Shown here in pieces: positions 43,047-51,497 of a stretch of 64,000 nt of DNA. The translations under genes and the position numbers were made by a program. Position 1 is the first letter of the stretch, and the number at the start of each line of letters is the position of its first letter. This DNA is from Yanshouia hominis (lineage in GTDB: Bacteria; Bacillota; Clostridia; Oscillospirales; Ruminococcaceae). Under the pieces are notes generated by a model, which worked only from the letters and a program-made list of their open reading frames with translations, ran no database searches and was not told the DNA's origin. The stretch spans positions 1 through 64,000 of the forward strand of contig JACRTB010000001.1 of the NCBI GenBank assembly GCA_014385025.1, written 5' to 3'.

Positions 43047-43124
43047 GCGAAAAGATCCCTTTTCGCCGCTTTCTTGCGCTTTCTTTCATTTTTTGCGGAA
43101 ATCGTATTTTTTCGTAAAAAGCTC

Positions 43125-43153
43125 TTGAAATTTATTTACCATCCTGCTATAAT
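43125..43153 (+). promoter_or_regulatory. Promoter of tRNA-Pro
   Basis: TTGAAA (43125-43130) and TATAAT (43148-43153), 17-bp spacer. Confidence 0.8.
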
Positions 43154-43182
43154 AATTGAGCTGTCTGAAATACAGTCGGCAT

Positions 43183-43258
43183 CTGGGTGTGGCGCAGATG
43201 GTAGCGCGCTACCTTGGGGTGGTAGAGGCCGCTGGTTCGAATCCAGTCACTCAGACCA
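43183..43258 (+). tRNA. tRNA-Pro (anticodon GGG)
   Basis: Acceptor CTGGGTG pairs with CACTCAG. The anticodon arm CTACC-TTGGGGT-GGTAG and T-arm GGTTCGAATCC are intact. CCA is encoded. It decodes CCC/CCU. Confidence 0.95.
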
Positions 43259-43260
43259 GG

Positions 43261-43312
43261 GAAGCTCTTGAAAATGGCATCAAAAGGCCATTTTCAAGAG
43301 CTTTTCTTTTGC
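43261..43312 (+). terminator. Terminator of tRNA-Pro
   Basis: AAGCTCTTGAAAATGGC pairs with GCCATTTTCAAGAGCTT across a 9-base loop, then TTCTTTTG. Confidence 0.85.
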
Positions 43313-43956
43313 CAAATCTCATCTTCTAACCATATTTCTACTGTTTTCTAACCGACTTCTAACACAAGCTATACACACCAAACCTGACGAGAGAAGGCTA
43401 TATCCTTCATGAGTAAAGGTATATATTTTTTGTTACCTCACTGGACACCAGCCACATGGCGCTGACGGGCACAGATCAGCATGTGAGCTGAATTGCAGCC
43501 TACCACACTGATGCGGCAGCAAATTTCCCGGTTCATCCATTTTATGACATTGTTGATACGACTCCGCAACGCAGGGTGACGACTTTTTCATCTACCTGAA
43601 CCACGCTGACTCGGATAGATCAGCAGCTTATCAGGCTTCTTTTGGTGGGTGGGCTCGGCTCACACCGTACTTTTCCGCATATTTTATCAGGGATTGCCGA
43701 TATGCCCTGTTCCCTATGTTATGAATATAGATCACTAGAAGGTCTCCATTGCTGGCTGACTTTATTCATCCCACAGGACCTGCAAATCAAGGGGCGAAAA
43801 AGCTTGATATGACCGATGGCAACTTTTCAGTTTTCCAAAAAAATGTTATAATTATTAAATAAATTCTGGTGCGATATAGGTCAAGCATGATCGCATGGAA
43901 TTGGAGGCCAAATCAGGTGTAATGGATATAAATAATAGAAAATATCGAGGTGTTTT
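43313..43956. other. AT-richer intergenic DNA after tRNA-Pro with transposase debris
   Basis: About 640 bp with composition unlike the GC-rich surroundings. It includes a decayed transposase segment (next entry) and no intact gene. No direct repeat of the tRNA 3' end was found further right, so integration borders cannot be marked. Confidence 0.5.
43555..43727 (-). pseudogene. Remnant of an IS481/IS3-like DDE transposase
   Basis: On the minus strand, AAC-ATA onward reads NRAYRQSLIKYAEKYGVSRA, the N-terminal HTH of a common clostridial transposase, before the frame breaks. A little further, in another frame, VQVDEKVV resembles the start of the DDE catalytic domain. Several frame changes and stops show decay. 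Family assignment is from memory. Confidence 0.55.
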
Positions 43957-44370
43957 ATGGATCTCCAAACATTCGATCTAACAGATTTTGATGAGTATGT
44001 AAGAAAAAATCCATTTATGGACTACAATCATATTCGTATTGTTGAAATTTCCACGGATAAAAGCCTCGTTCAAATGAAGGTAATACACTCGGGGCTTAAT
44101 TTGAATGGTGCGGTACATGGCGGCCTTCTCTATACTCTGGCAGATTGTGTTGCAGGAATTACTGCAAGAACAGATGGACGCAATTATGTGACGCAAAGCG
44201 CCCATATCAATTTTCTGCGCAATGTTTCAGAAGGGGTTTTGTCCGCCACGGGCGAAATTATAAAACGAGGGAACAGCATCGCTGTCGTTCATGTGCAAAT
44301 CAGGAATGAGCTTGGAACCCTGTTGTCGGATGCTTCCGTCGATTTATTCTGCACACAACGGACAATTTGA
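43957..44370 (+). CDS. PaaI-type hotdog thioesterase
   Basis: A 137-residue single hotdog domain. NLNGAVHGGLLYTLADCVAG is the signature, with the catalytic-type Asp near residue 68, and the C-terminal strand IAVVHVQIRNELGTLLSDAS. It probably hydrolyses an acyl-CoA. The gene is more AT-rich than its neighbours and sits between transposase debris and an IS110 element, so horizontal acquisition is plausible. A weak GAGG-containing site precedes the ATG. Confidence 0.8.
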   Translation: MDLQTFDLTDFDEYVRKNPFMDYNHIRIVEISTDKSLVQMKVIHSGLNLNGAVHGGLLYTLADCVAGITARTDGRNYVTQSAHINFLRNVSEGVLSATGEIIKRGNSIAVVHVQIRNELGTLLSDASVDLFCTQRTI

Positions 44371-44587
44371 TTTCCGCAAATTTTGTATTGGATTTTAGGA
44401 TCGGCGAATTATTTGGCAAAGAGTTTTGCTCTCAGGTCCCTAAAAACGAAAGAGTGAGTTATGAAAGACTAACTATTAAAAGTCAAGTCTAAAGAGAGTG
44501 GATTGGTATCAACTTGCAGATGGCTCAAAAGAGCATAGCGAAACAGACGTCCCTTTGGACGCCGGTCGAGGATATGAAGCTGAGCTG

Positions 44588-45770
44588 TTATGCAGCGGCG
44601 TGATATGGCTGTCGGGACTTCTCTATAGCGTAAATCAGCCGCACTAACTTCTTAGCAGCATGAGAGAGCGCAATGTTGTAGTGTTTTCCTTCTGCCCGTT
44701 TCTTGGCCAGATATTCAGCAAAGGTTGGGTCCCAAAGGCAAACGTATTTAGTTGCGTTGTTAAAGAGCGTATCTCAAATATCTGGAGCCTCGCTTCTCCA
44801 TGTGAGAATAGGTGCCGGATAGGGATAGTTGTTCAGACTGATAAGTAGAAGGTGACATACCGGCGTAAGCCAAAACCTTATCTGGCGAATCAAATCGTGA
44901 AAAGTCACCGATTTCGGCCAAAATCATAGCTCCCATGCGGGTGCCGATTCCGGGGATAGTCATAATGGGAGATCGGTTCTCCTCCATGATGGCTTGGATG
45001 GCCGTCTCGATGTCGTCGATCTCTGCGTCCAGTTCTCGAATCAGACGGATCGTATGCTGTAATCCAAGCGACTTGGCAGGCATGACTGAACCGATGGAAC
45101 ACCTGGCAGTGTCCCTGAGCGCCATCGCCATCTCTCGTCTGCAGCGGCCTTTGGAAGCAGTCTGTAGAAGCGATTTCAAGTGTGTCAGATGGGTTCCAGC
45201 AATCTGTTTGGCACCCGGGAGCTCCTCCAGTAGGGCATAAACAGAGGCCATATGGAGAGTGGATACCAATTTTTCAAGTTTTGGAAACAGGATGGTGACC
45301 AAGCGAGAGACAGATTGCTTCAGCTTGGCTCGCTCTCTGACCTTGTCAAATCGATATCTTGTTAATGATTTTAGTTCCTCATTGTGGTATGCTGTGTCTG
45401 TGTAGGACTTGAGGTCCACATCAGACATGAGCATAGTTGCAATGGTTCGTGCATCGACACGGTCTGTCTTCGTTTTACGAAGGCTGAGGCTTTTTCGGTA
45501 AAGGTTGGTGTACAGCGGATTGATGACGTAGGTGGGCATACCTTTGTCAAGCAAAAATCCGAGGAGGTTGTAGCTGTAGTGTTCGGTTGCCTCAAGTCCT
45601 ACTTTTATTTTGTCTTGAGGGCGGGAACAGTTACGAATCATTTGCAGAAGATGGTCAAACCCCTCTGCATTGTTTGGGATGGTGAACACGTCTGCCAGGA
45701 TTTCGCCCTCCGAGCTGAGGATAAAGCAGTCGTGCTTGTCCTTTGCCACATCAATTCCAACACAGATCAT
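44588..45770 (-). pseudogene. IS110-family transposase, frameshifted
   Basis: From 45770 the frame runs 336 residues: the DEDD-type N-terminus GIDVAKDKHDCF and the C-terminal transposase_20 domain (IPGIGTRMGAMILAEIGDFSRF). It stops after RGSRYLRYAL. A shifted frame then continues NATKYVCLWDPTFAEYLAKK to HAAA and a TAA at 44588, the normal C-terminus of the family. The shift lies near 44760 at a CTCTTT run. GGAGG precedes the ATG. Loss of the last 55 or so residues probably inactivates the enzyme. Confidence 0.88.
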
Positions 45771-46015
45771 AACGGTACCTCCAACGGGTTATTTGATGCT
45801 GGGTCCACAGGACACTTTACGCTTGTAACCTTGTTCCACATAAACCGTCTGGCGGTATCTAACTGATCAACAAACTTGTAAAGGACTGTGGTTGGAGCCT
45901 TTCACGAACCGTCTTGCGGTAGGAGCGTTCAACCAATCCACAGCATCCTTTACAGTGTAGCACAAGTCCTTGGAGAGGGACTCTAATCACTACTACTCTA
46001 TAATACAAGGAGCGT
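45771..46015 (-). mobile_element. Presumed IS110 5' non-coding end, possible bridge RNA region
   Basis: About 240 bp upstream of the transposase with no gene. In IS110-group elements the non-coding end upstream of the transposase encodes the bridge RNA. Inverted segments (ACAAACTTGT near 45870, CTTGCGGTAG) are visible, but I cannot fix the element end or the guide loops. Confidence 0.35.
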
Positions 46016-46023
46016 TCAGCTAT

Positions 46024-46272
46024 ATGACACTTCGGCAATTGCACTATGCCATTACCATATCCGAGACCGGGTCCCTGAATAAGGCCGCTGAATTATTGTA
46101 TACTGCCCAACCCTCGCTGACCAGTTCCATGCAGGAACTGGAAAAGGAAATTGAAATCACAATTTTCAACAGAGGAGGCCGCGGAGTAACGCTTACGCAG
46201 GATGGGGGAAATGTCATCCCTCGGGCGGATGCATTGCTAAGCGTTTCCGCTCTTGTTGTTCTGCCTTTCTGA
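46024..46272 (+). pseudogene. Truncated LysR-family regulator
   Basis: Begins MTLRQLHYAITISETGSLNK and carries the whole HTH (AAELLYTAQPSLTSSMQELE) plus the RGGRGVTLTQDG wing. After about residue 62 it departs from the family and stops at residue 82, so the effector domain is missing. ACAAGGAG precedes the ATG. It adjoins the IS110 end, and the truncation may derive from a rearrangement there. Confidence 0.75.
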
Positions 46273-46542
46273 TCGTTTCTGTTCCGTCTTATGAGCCGCT
46301 CCGCCCCATGACCCGCAAACAGGCGGCTGACCCTGTCACAATCGTTTCCTGTCACCCAAAGATTCTTGTGAGCAGCCCGCCCTGCCCGATTTTTGAAGTG
46401 AAATCCTTTATTCTCATCGGCAGAGCCGGAGGTTCTATGCGCTGAAGCAACGCGGCGAGAGGCCGACGGATATGATCCGTCGGCCTCTCGCCGTTTCAGC
46501 ACGAACGGGAAAAGCCGTCCCCGCTTCTTCTGCTAAGGGCGT
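46273..46542. other. Intergenic with one very strong hairpin
   Basis: No gene recognised. CGGCGAGAGGCCGACGGAT (46453-46471) pairs perfectly with its complement at 46475-46493 around a 3-base loop. It may be a terminator for the convergent Cys-rich gene, though T-runs are short. Confidence 0.5.
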
Positions 46543-46806
46543 TCAGCCGCAGCACCAAAAACTTCCGCAGCCGTTATTCGAACAGCCGCGCCCGCAGGTG
46601 ACGGAGGTGGAGCTGCCGCAGCCGCAGCCACACCCGCACGATGATGAGCCGGAGCATCCGCAGCCGCAGGAGGAATCGCTGCTCGGAGCGGTCAGAGTGA
46701 CGGTGCCGGTCCAGCCGCGCCCGTCGGTAATGGTCAGTACATTAGCGCCGCTGCACCCGCAGCCGGAGGAAGAGGAACCGCAGCCGCCACAACTATTACA
46801 AGCCAT
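46543..46806 (-). CDS. Cys/Gly/Ser-rich small protein
   Basis: An 87-residue protein with 17 Cys. Three Cys-rich blocks (SCGGCGSSSSGCGC; SSCGCGCSGSSSCGCGCGC; TCGRGCSNNGCGSFWCC) flank one Cys-free stretch, ANVLTITDGRGWTGTVTL. AAGGAG lies ahead of the ATG at 46806, so the gene looks real. Possible roles are a coat or surface structural protein, a metal-binding protein, or a precursor of a modified Cys-rich peptide. No modifying enzyme is adjacent. I do not recognise the family. Confidence 0.7.
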   Translation of the reverse strand: MACNSCGGCGSSSSGCGCSGANVLTITDGRGWTGTVTLTAPSSDSSCGCGCSGSSSCGCGCGCGSSTSVTCGRGCSNNGCGSFWCCG

Positions 46807-46962
46807 AGGATAAATCTCCTTATGATGAAGATGGTAAATTCCAACAGCTTACCGAAAGCAGAGCCGAAGACCGCCTCAGCGGGCACCGTCCGGCCTTTGG
46901 CAGGCTGAAAAAGGATACAGCCCGCTTGATCGGGGCATGGTATATCCTATGCGCGGCCAACC

Positions 46963-47247
46963 TTAAAACGTTCCGCCGTCCGGAGCGTTCCCTGGCTCCC
47001 ATCCGGTGCAGAGGGCCAGCTTTTCCGCACGTGTCAGGCGTTTGAGAGCGGCCTCCCGCCGCATGGCGTCGCTTTTTCCGACGCACGCCTCGACGTAAGC
47101 CAGTCTCACCGGCAGGCGGGACCGGGTATACTTCGCGCCGCGTCCTCGGTTGTGGGCCTCGAGACGCGCGCCGGGGTCCCAGGTCCACCCCGCATAAAGG
47201 GTTCCGTCCGCGCAGCGCAGCAGGTAGGCATAGGCGGTTCGTTCCAT
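46963..47247 (-). CDS. GIY-YIG domain protein (UPF0213/YhbQ-like)
   Basis: A 94-residue single-domain protein. YAYLLRCADGTLYAGWT gives the GIY-YIG-type pair (here AYLL and LYAG), followed by the conserved Arg in EAHNRGRGAKYTRSR and the acidic residue in VYVE-like LAYVEA. Such small proteins are predicted nucleases of uncertain role. The ATG at 47247 has GGAAGGAG upstream. Confidence 0.85.
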   Translation of the reverse strand: MERTAYAYLLRCADGTLYAGWTWDPGARLEAHNRGRGAKYTRSRLPVRLAYVEACVGKSDAMRREAALKRLTRAEKLALCTGWEPGNAPDGGTF

Positions 47248-47372
47248 TTTTCTCCTTCCCTCCCTTCTCAACAGAATAGCGCGGATTTCCCGAAAAGGCA
47301 AGAAGCGGCGCCAATCGAAGGGGCGGACAGCGGTTTCTTTTTGGGAAAAAGATAGAAATTTGCTCCGCTGTG

Positions 47373-47401
47373 TGGACAGCTTTTTTCGGCCGTGCTATAC
47401 T
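47373..47401 (+). promoter_or_regulatory. Promoter of the pyr operon
   Basis: TGGACA (47373-47378) and TATACT (47396-47401) with a 17-bp spacer. Confidence 0.7.
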
Positions 47402-47436
47402 GGTAAAAACGTGCAGGGAACTTTCCCCACGCTGAG

Positions 47437-47470
47437 ATCCTTTAATTCGGCCCGGGAGGCCGGCAAGGCT
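47437..47470 (+). promoter_or_regulatory. PyrR-binding hairpin (anti-antiterminator)
   Basis: The order ATCCTTTAAT, then CGGCC-CGGGA-GGCCG, then GCAAGG matches the PyrR-binding loop known from Bacillus pyr leaders (CCTTT...CCNGNGAGG...AAGG). UMP-bound PyrR should stabilise it and so favour the downstream terminator. Confidence 0.8.
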
Positions 47471-47556
47471 CGCTGAATTTGAATAGGCCGGATTTCCGGT
47501 ACCATCAAGGGCGCCTTGCCGCATGTCCGCATGTGGCCGGGGCCTGTTTTTTGCTG
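47462..47556 (+). terminator. pyr attenuator: antiterminator arm and terminator
   Basis: GCCGCATG pairs with CATGTGGC around TCCG, extended by GGCGCC/GGGCC arms, followed by TGTTTTTTG (terminator, about 47509-47554). GGCAAGGC at 47462-47469 is exactly complementary to GCCTTGCC at 47513-47520 inside the terminator, giving the competing antiterminator. Confidence 0.78.
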
Positions 47557-47643
47557 TGCGAAAGGGCGAAAAATTAGCATGCCGCCCGCGGAGTGAGCGG
47601 TGCCTCTGACACCACGTTCCATATGCGTGAAGGCTTCCTGCGC

Positions 47644-47742
47644 CGGTCTGTTTTGCGCTCATTGCGATGCACCGCCGGAGGGAACCGGCCGCCCCGTCCA
47701 ACCGCCGTCGGTCCGTTTTGCACTCATTGCGATGCATCGCGG
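47644..47742 (+). repeat. Two direct copies of a 34-mer, 65 bp apart
   Basis: TCATTGCGATGCA within CGGTCTGTTTTGCGC... at 47644 recurs with few changes at 47709. They lie in the long untranslated stretch between the pyr attenuator and pyrR. Function unknown. Confidence 0.7.
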
Positions 47743-47803
47743 CCCAGCAGGTTTTATGAAAGTCCGCCGCAAATCGTGAAGCGATAGAAGGAGGCAAAGA
47801 ACA

Positions 47804-48340
47804 GTGAAACGTAAAAATATTATGGACGCCTCGGATATCTCCCGCGCCTCGACCCGGCTCGCGCATGAGCTGATCGAGCGCAACAAGGGGGCCGCCGATC
47901 TGGTGCTGATCGGAATCCAGCGCCGCGGCGTCCCGCTGGCAAGGCGGGTGGCCGAGCTAGTCCGGCAGTTCGAGGGGGTGGAGCTTCCGGTCGGAATGCT
48001 CGACATCACCTTTTACCGCGACGATCTTTCGATGCTTGCGGAGCATCCGGTCATCAACGGCACCGACATTCCCTTTATGATTCAGGACAAGCGGGTGGTG
48101 CTGGTCGATGACGTCATCTATACCGGCCGCACCGCCCGCGCCGCCATTGAAGCGGTGATGGAGGCAGGCAGGCCCAAATGCATTCAGCTGATGGTCATGA
48201 TCGACCGCGGACATCGGGAGCTGCCCATCCGCGCCGACTTTGTCGGGCGCAACCTGCCCACCTCCCACAACGAAATCGTCCACGTCTGCGAGGAATGCTT
48301 CGACGGGGAGAGCGGCGTCTATATTGAAACCGTCGAATAG
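47804..48340 (+). CDS. pyrR: Bifunctional pyr operon regulator / uracil phosphoribosyltransferase
   Basis: A 178-residue PyrR with the PRPP-binding motif VVLVDDVIYTGRTARA and the family N-terminus IMDASDISRASTRLAHE. It binds the leader RNA hairpin in response to UMP and also makes UMP from uracil. GTG start at 47804 with AGAAGGAGG upstream. It is the first gene of pyrR-B-C-F-K-D-E, directly after its own target site. Confidence 0.95.
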   Translation: MKRKNIMDASDISRASTRLAHELIERNKGAADLVLIGIQRRGVPLARRVAELVRQFEGVELPVGMLDITFYRDDLSMLAEHPVINGTDIPFMIQDKRVVLVDDVIYTGRTARAAIEAVMEAGRPKCIQLMVMIDRGHRELPIRADFVGRNLPTSHNEIVHVCEECFDGESGVYIETVE

Positions 48341-48393
48341 CGCGCCGCCGCTTCCATGAATATCCGTCGCACACATGAGGAAAGGATGAAAAA

Positions 48394-49320
48394 ATGGCAC
48401 TGAAACGCAAGGACCTCCTCGGCCTGCGGGATATCACCCGCGGAGAGATCGAGGAAATCCTCAAAACGGCCGAGACGATGAAGAAGGTCGTCGTGGGCCC
48501 GAACAAAAAGACCTCACACCTGCAGGGCAAGTCCATCGTCACCCTGTTTTATGAAAATTCCACCCGCACCCGCCTCTCCTTTGAGCTGGCAAGCAAATAT
48601 ATGTCGGCGGTCGCCGCCAACATTGCCGCCTCCTCTTCAAGCGTCAAAAAGGGGGAAACCCTTATCGATACCGCCCAGACGATTGACAGCATGGGGACCG
48701 ATGTCATCATTATGCGTCATCCGATGAGCGGCGCGCCGCATATCATGGCGCAGCATGTCCGCTCCTCGGTGATCAACGCCGGGGACGGCACCAACGAGCA
48801 TCCCACCCAGGGCCTGCTCGACATGCTGACCATTCAGGAGAAAAAGGGCGGCTTTGAGGGCCTCAAGGTGGCCATCGTCGGGGATGTTGTGCATTCCCGC
48901 GTCGCCCGCTCGGATGTCTTCGGCCTGACCCGAATGGGCGCGCGGGTGGTTCTTGCGGGTCCGCCCACCCTGCTGCCCGCTCCCGGCTGCGAGCTGCCCG
49001 GCGCCGAGTACGCCCCCACTGTGGAGGAAGCGGTCGAGGACGCCGATGTGGTGATGGCGCTGCGCATCCAGCTCGAGCGGCAGAAGAAGGGGCTTTTCCC
49101 TTCGGTGCGCGAATACGCCCGTTTTTTTGAGATCGACCCAAAAATGCTCTCGCTGGCAAAGCCGGACGCCTTTGTGATGCATCCCGGCCCGATCAACCGC
49201 GGGGTGGAAATTTCGAGCTACGTCGCCAACTCCGACCGCTCGGTGATCAACGAGCAGGTGACCAACGGCGTCGCGGTGCGGATGGCGCTTCTCTATCTGC
49301 TGACGAGGAGGGACGCTTAA
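48394..49320 (+). CDS. pyrB: Aspartate carbamoyltransferase catalytic subunit
   Basis: Makes carbamoyl-aspartate, the second step of UMP synthesis. The 308-residue length, the carbamoyl-phosphate motif [25 protein letters not shown] and [12 protein letters not shown] are all present. No pyrI regulatory subunit follows, as is usual in Firmicutes. pyrC begins immediately after the stop. Confidence 0.96.
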   Translation: MALKRKDLLGLRDITRGEIEEILKTAETMKKVVVGPNKKTSHLQGKSIVTLFYENSTRTRLSFELASKYMSAVAANIAASSSSVKKGETLIDTAQTIDSMGTDVIIMRHPMSGAPHIMAQHVRSSVINAGDGTNEHPTQGLLDMLTIQEKKGGFEGLKVAIVGDVVHSRVARSDVFGLTRMGARVVLAGPPTLLPAPGCELPGAEYAPTVEEAVEDADVVMALRIQLERQKKGLFPSVREYARFFEIDPKMLSLAKPDAFVMHPGPINRGVEISSYVANSDRSVINEQVTNGVAVRMALLYLLTRRDA

Positions 49321-50598
49321 ATGAAAAACCTTCTGATCAAAAACGCCGTCATCGTCAACCGCGATGGCAGGCAGACAGGCGATCTTCTGGTGCGCGACGG
49401 ACTGATTGAGGCAATCGGGGAAGGGCTGCCGGCCGAGGGCTGCGAGGTCATCGACGCCAGGGGCGCCTACCTGCTGCCCGGGCTTGTCGATCTGCACTGC
49501 CATCTGCGCGACCCCGGCTATGAATATAAAGAGGACATCTTTTCCGGAACCCGCGCGGCGGCCGCGGGGGGCTTCACCTCGGTGCTCTGCATGGCGAATA
49601 CCAAGCCGGTCAACGACTGCGCCGCCATCACCCGCTATATTGTCGAAAAGGCGCAGGCCGCGGGCTACTGCAAGGTCTATCCCTACGGCGCGGTCACCAA
49701 GGGCCTTGAGGGCAAAGAGCTCGCCGAGATGGGCGACATGCGAGAGGCCGGAGCGGTGGCTTTTTCGGATGACGGCGCGCCGGTGGACAACACCCGCCTG
49801 ATGGAAGCCGCCCTGCTTTACGCCGGGCGCTTTGACGGCTATATCGCCGTCCATCCGGAGGACCGCAGCCTGACCGCCGACGGCGTGATGAACCGCGGCG
49901 TGACCGCCACCGTCCTCGGACTGCCGGGTATCTCCCGCGCCGCGGAGGAGGGCCCCATCGCCCGCGACCTGATCCTCGCCGAGGAAAACCGCGCGCGGGT
50001 GCACATCTGCCACATCTCGACCGCGGGCTGCGTCGATCTGATCCGCAGCGCCAAGGCCCGCGGGGTGCGTGTCACCTGCGAGACGACTCCCCATTACCTG
50101 ACGCTCGACGACACCGCCTGCGAGGGCTATGACGTCAACGCCAAGGTCGCGCCGCCTCTGCGGACGCCGGCCGACCAGGAGGCTCTGATCCAGGGGCTGC
50201 TCGACGGCACCATCGACGCGATTGCCACCGACCATGCGCCGCACCATATCGACGACAAGGTGGGCGAATTTCTCACTGCGGCCAAGGGAATTTCCGGCTT
50301 CGAGACGGCGTTCGCCTCCTGCTATACCCGTCTGGTCAAGGGCGGATTTTTGACCCTTGAGCAGCTTGTGGAAAAGATGTGCTGGAACCCCGCGCGAATC
50401 GCCAACATTCCCGGCGGGGAGCTCAAAGCCGGAGCCATCGCCGACATGTTTCTGGCCGACGGAGAGGACTGGACGGTGGATGCCCAGCGTTTCTATTCCA
50501 AGGGCAGGAACACCCCCCTCGACGGCAAAACCCTCTCGGGCCGGGTACTCATGACCTTCCAGGACGGAAGGATTGTCCACCAAAGGGAGGAATTCTGA
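49321..50598 (+). CDS. pyrC: Dihydroorotase
   Basis: Cyclises carbamoyl-aspartate. The 425-residue type I enzyme has the metal-binding DLHCHLRDPGYEYKED, the carboxylatable region with VHPED, CHIS and the catalytic Asp in ATDHAPH. It abuts pyrB (no gap) and overlaps pyrF through TGATG. Confidence 0.96.
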   Translation: MKNLLIKNAVIVNRDGRQTGDLLVRDGLIEAIGEGLPAEGCEVIDARGAYLLPGLVDLHCHLRDPGYEYKEDIFSGTRAAAAGGFTSVLCMANTKPVNDCAAITRYIVEKAQAAGYCKVYPYGAVTKGLEGKELAEMGDMREAGAVAFSDDGAPVDNTRLMEAALLYAGRFDGYIAVHPEDRSLTADGVMNRGVTATVLGLPGISRAAEEGPIARDLILAEENRARVHICHISTAGCVDLIRSAKARGVRVTCETTPHYLTLDDTACEGYDVNAKVAPPLRTPADQEALIQGLLDGTIDAIATDHAPHHIDDKVGEFLTAAKGISGFETAFASCYTRLVKGGFLTLEQLVEKMCWNPARIANIPGGELKAGAIADMFLADGEDWTVDAQRFYSKGRNTPLDGKTLSGRVLMTFQDGRIVHQREEF

Positions 50599-51497
50599 TG
50601 CAAAACGCCGCCGACCGCCTCGCCTCCGCCATCGCCGCGGTGGGAAATCCCACTGCGATGGGGCTTGATACCCAGCGCGGCCACCTGCCCGCCGAATTCG
50701 CGCCGAGGGACGAGAGCGCGCAGGAAATCTGCGCCTGCATCCTGCGGTACAACCGCGCCCTGCTCGAGGGGATGCACGACCTCGTGAGGGTTGTAAAGGT
50801 GCAGGTTGCGTACTATGAGATGTACGGCCTGCCCGGTATCACCGCCTTTTCCGAAACGCTGCGGCTTGCCCGGGAGCTTGGCTATATCGCCATTGCCGAC
50901 TGTAAGCGCAACGACATCGGCGCCACCGCGGGCGCCTATGCCAAGGCCTATCTCTCGCCCGAGGGCGGATTTTCCTGCGACTTTGTCACAGTGAATCCCT
51001 ACCTCGGCGCGGACGGCATCAAGCCGTTCGCCGAGCTTGCCGGGGAGTACGGCCGCGGCCTCTATGTCCTGGTCAAGACCTCCAATCCCTCGGGGGTCGA
51101 GCTTCAGGATCAGCCCCTTGCGGACGGCCGCAAGGTCTATGAGCTGATGGCCGATCTTGTTTCCCACTGGGGCGGCGGCCTGATCGGGAGCTGCGGGTAT
51201 TCCGCCGTCGGCGCGGTGGTCGGGGCAACCTGGCCCGCCGAATCGACCGCCCTGCGCGCGCGGATGCCGCACACCCCCTTCCTTGTGCCGGGCTACGGCG
51301 CGCAGGGCGCCGCCGGCAAGGATCTCGCCGGATGCTTTGACCCGAACGGGGGCGGCGCGGTGGTCAACGCCTCCCGGTCGCTGCTCTGCGCGCACCAGAA
51401 GCGTCCCGAGCTGGGCTGGCTTGAGGCCACCCGGGCCGAAGCCGTCCGGATGCGTGAGGACATCACCGCCGGTTTCCGGAAGGGGGCGGACGAATGA
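50598..51497 (+). CDS. pyrF: Orotidine 5'-phosphate decarboxylase (PyrF type 2)
   Basis: Last step to UMP. The 299-residue product has the catalytic DCKRNDIG motif and belongs to the longer type 2 subfamily (VKVQVAYYEMYG, VLVKTSNPSG, PGYGAQG). The start overlaps the pyrC stop; a longer frame from 50379 is a shadow. Confidence 0.95.
   Translation: MQNAADRLASAIAAVGNPTAMGLDTQRGHLPAEFAPRDESAQEICACILRYNRALLEGMHDLVRVVKVQVAYYEMYGLPGITAFSETLRLARELGYIAIADCKRNDIGATAGAYAKAYLSPEGGFSCDFVTVNPYLGADGIKPFAELAGEYGRGLYVLVKTSNPSGVELQDQPLADGRKVYELMADLVSHWGGGLIGSCGYSAVGAVVGATWPAESTALRARMPHTPFLVPGYGAQGAAGKDLAGCFDPNGGGAVVNASRSLLCAHQKRPELGWLEATRAEAVRMREDITAGFRKGADE

Noticed and set aside
46044..46502. 152-residue minus-strand frame after the LysR fragment
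   Set aside because: No start signal, crosses the strong hairpin and overlaps the LysR remnant antisense.
43183..46542. A complete integrative element with att sites at tRNA-Pro
   Set aside because: No integrase gene and no repeated tRNA 3' end could be found, so only a decayed region is claimed.
48637..50583. 648-residue minus-strand frame opposite pyrB-pyrC
   Set aside because: Long antisense frame typical of GC-rich DNA; both plus-strand genes are certain.
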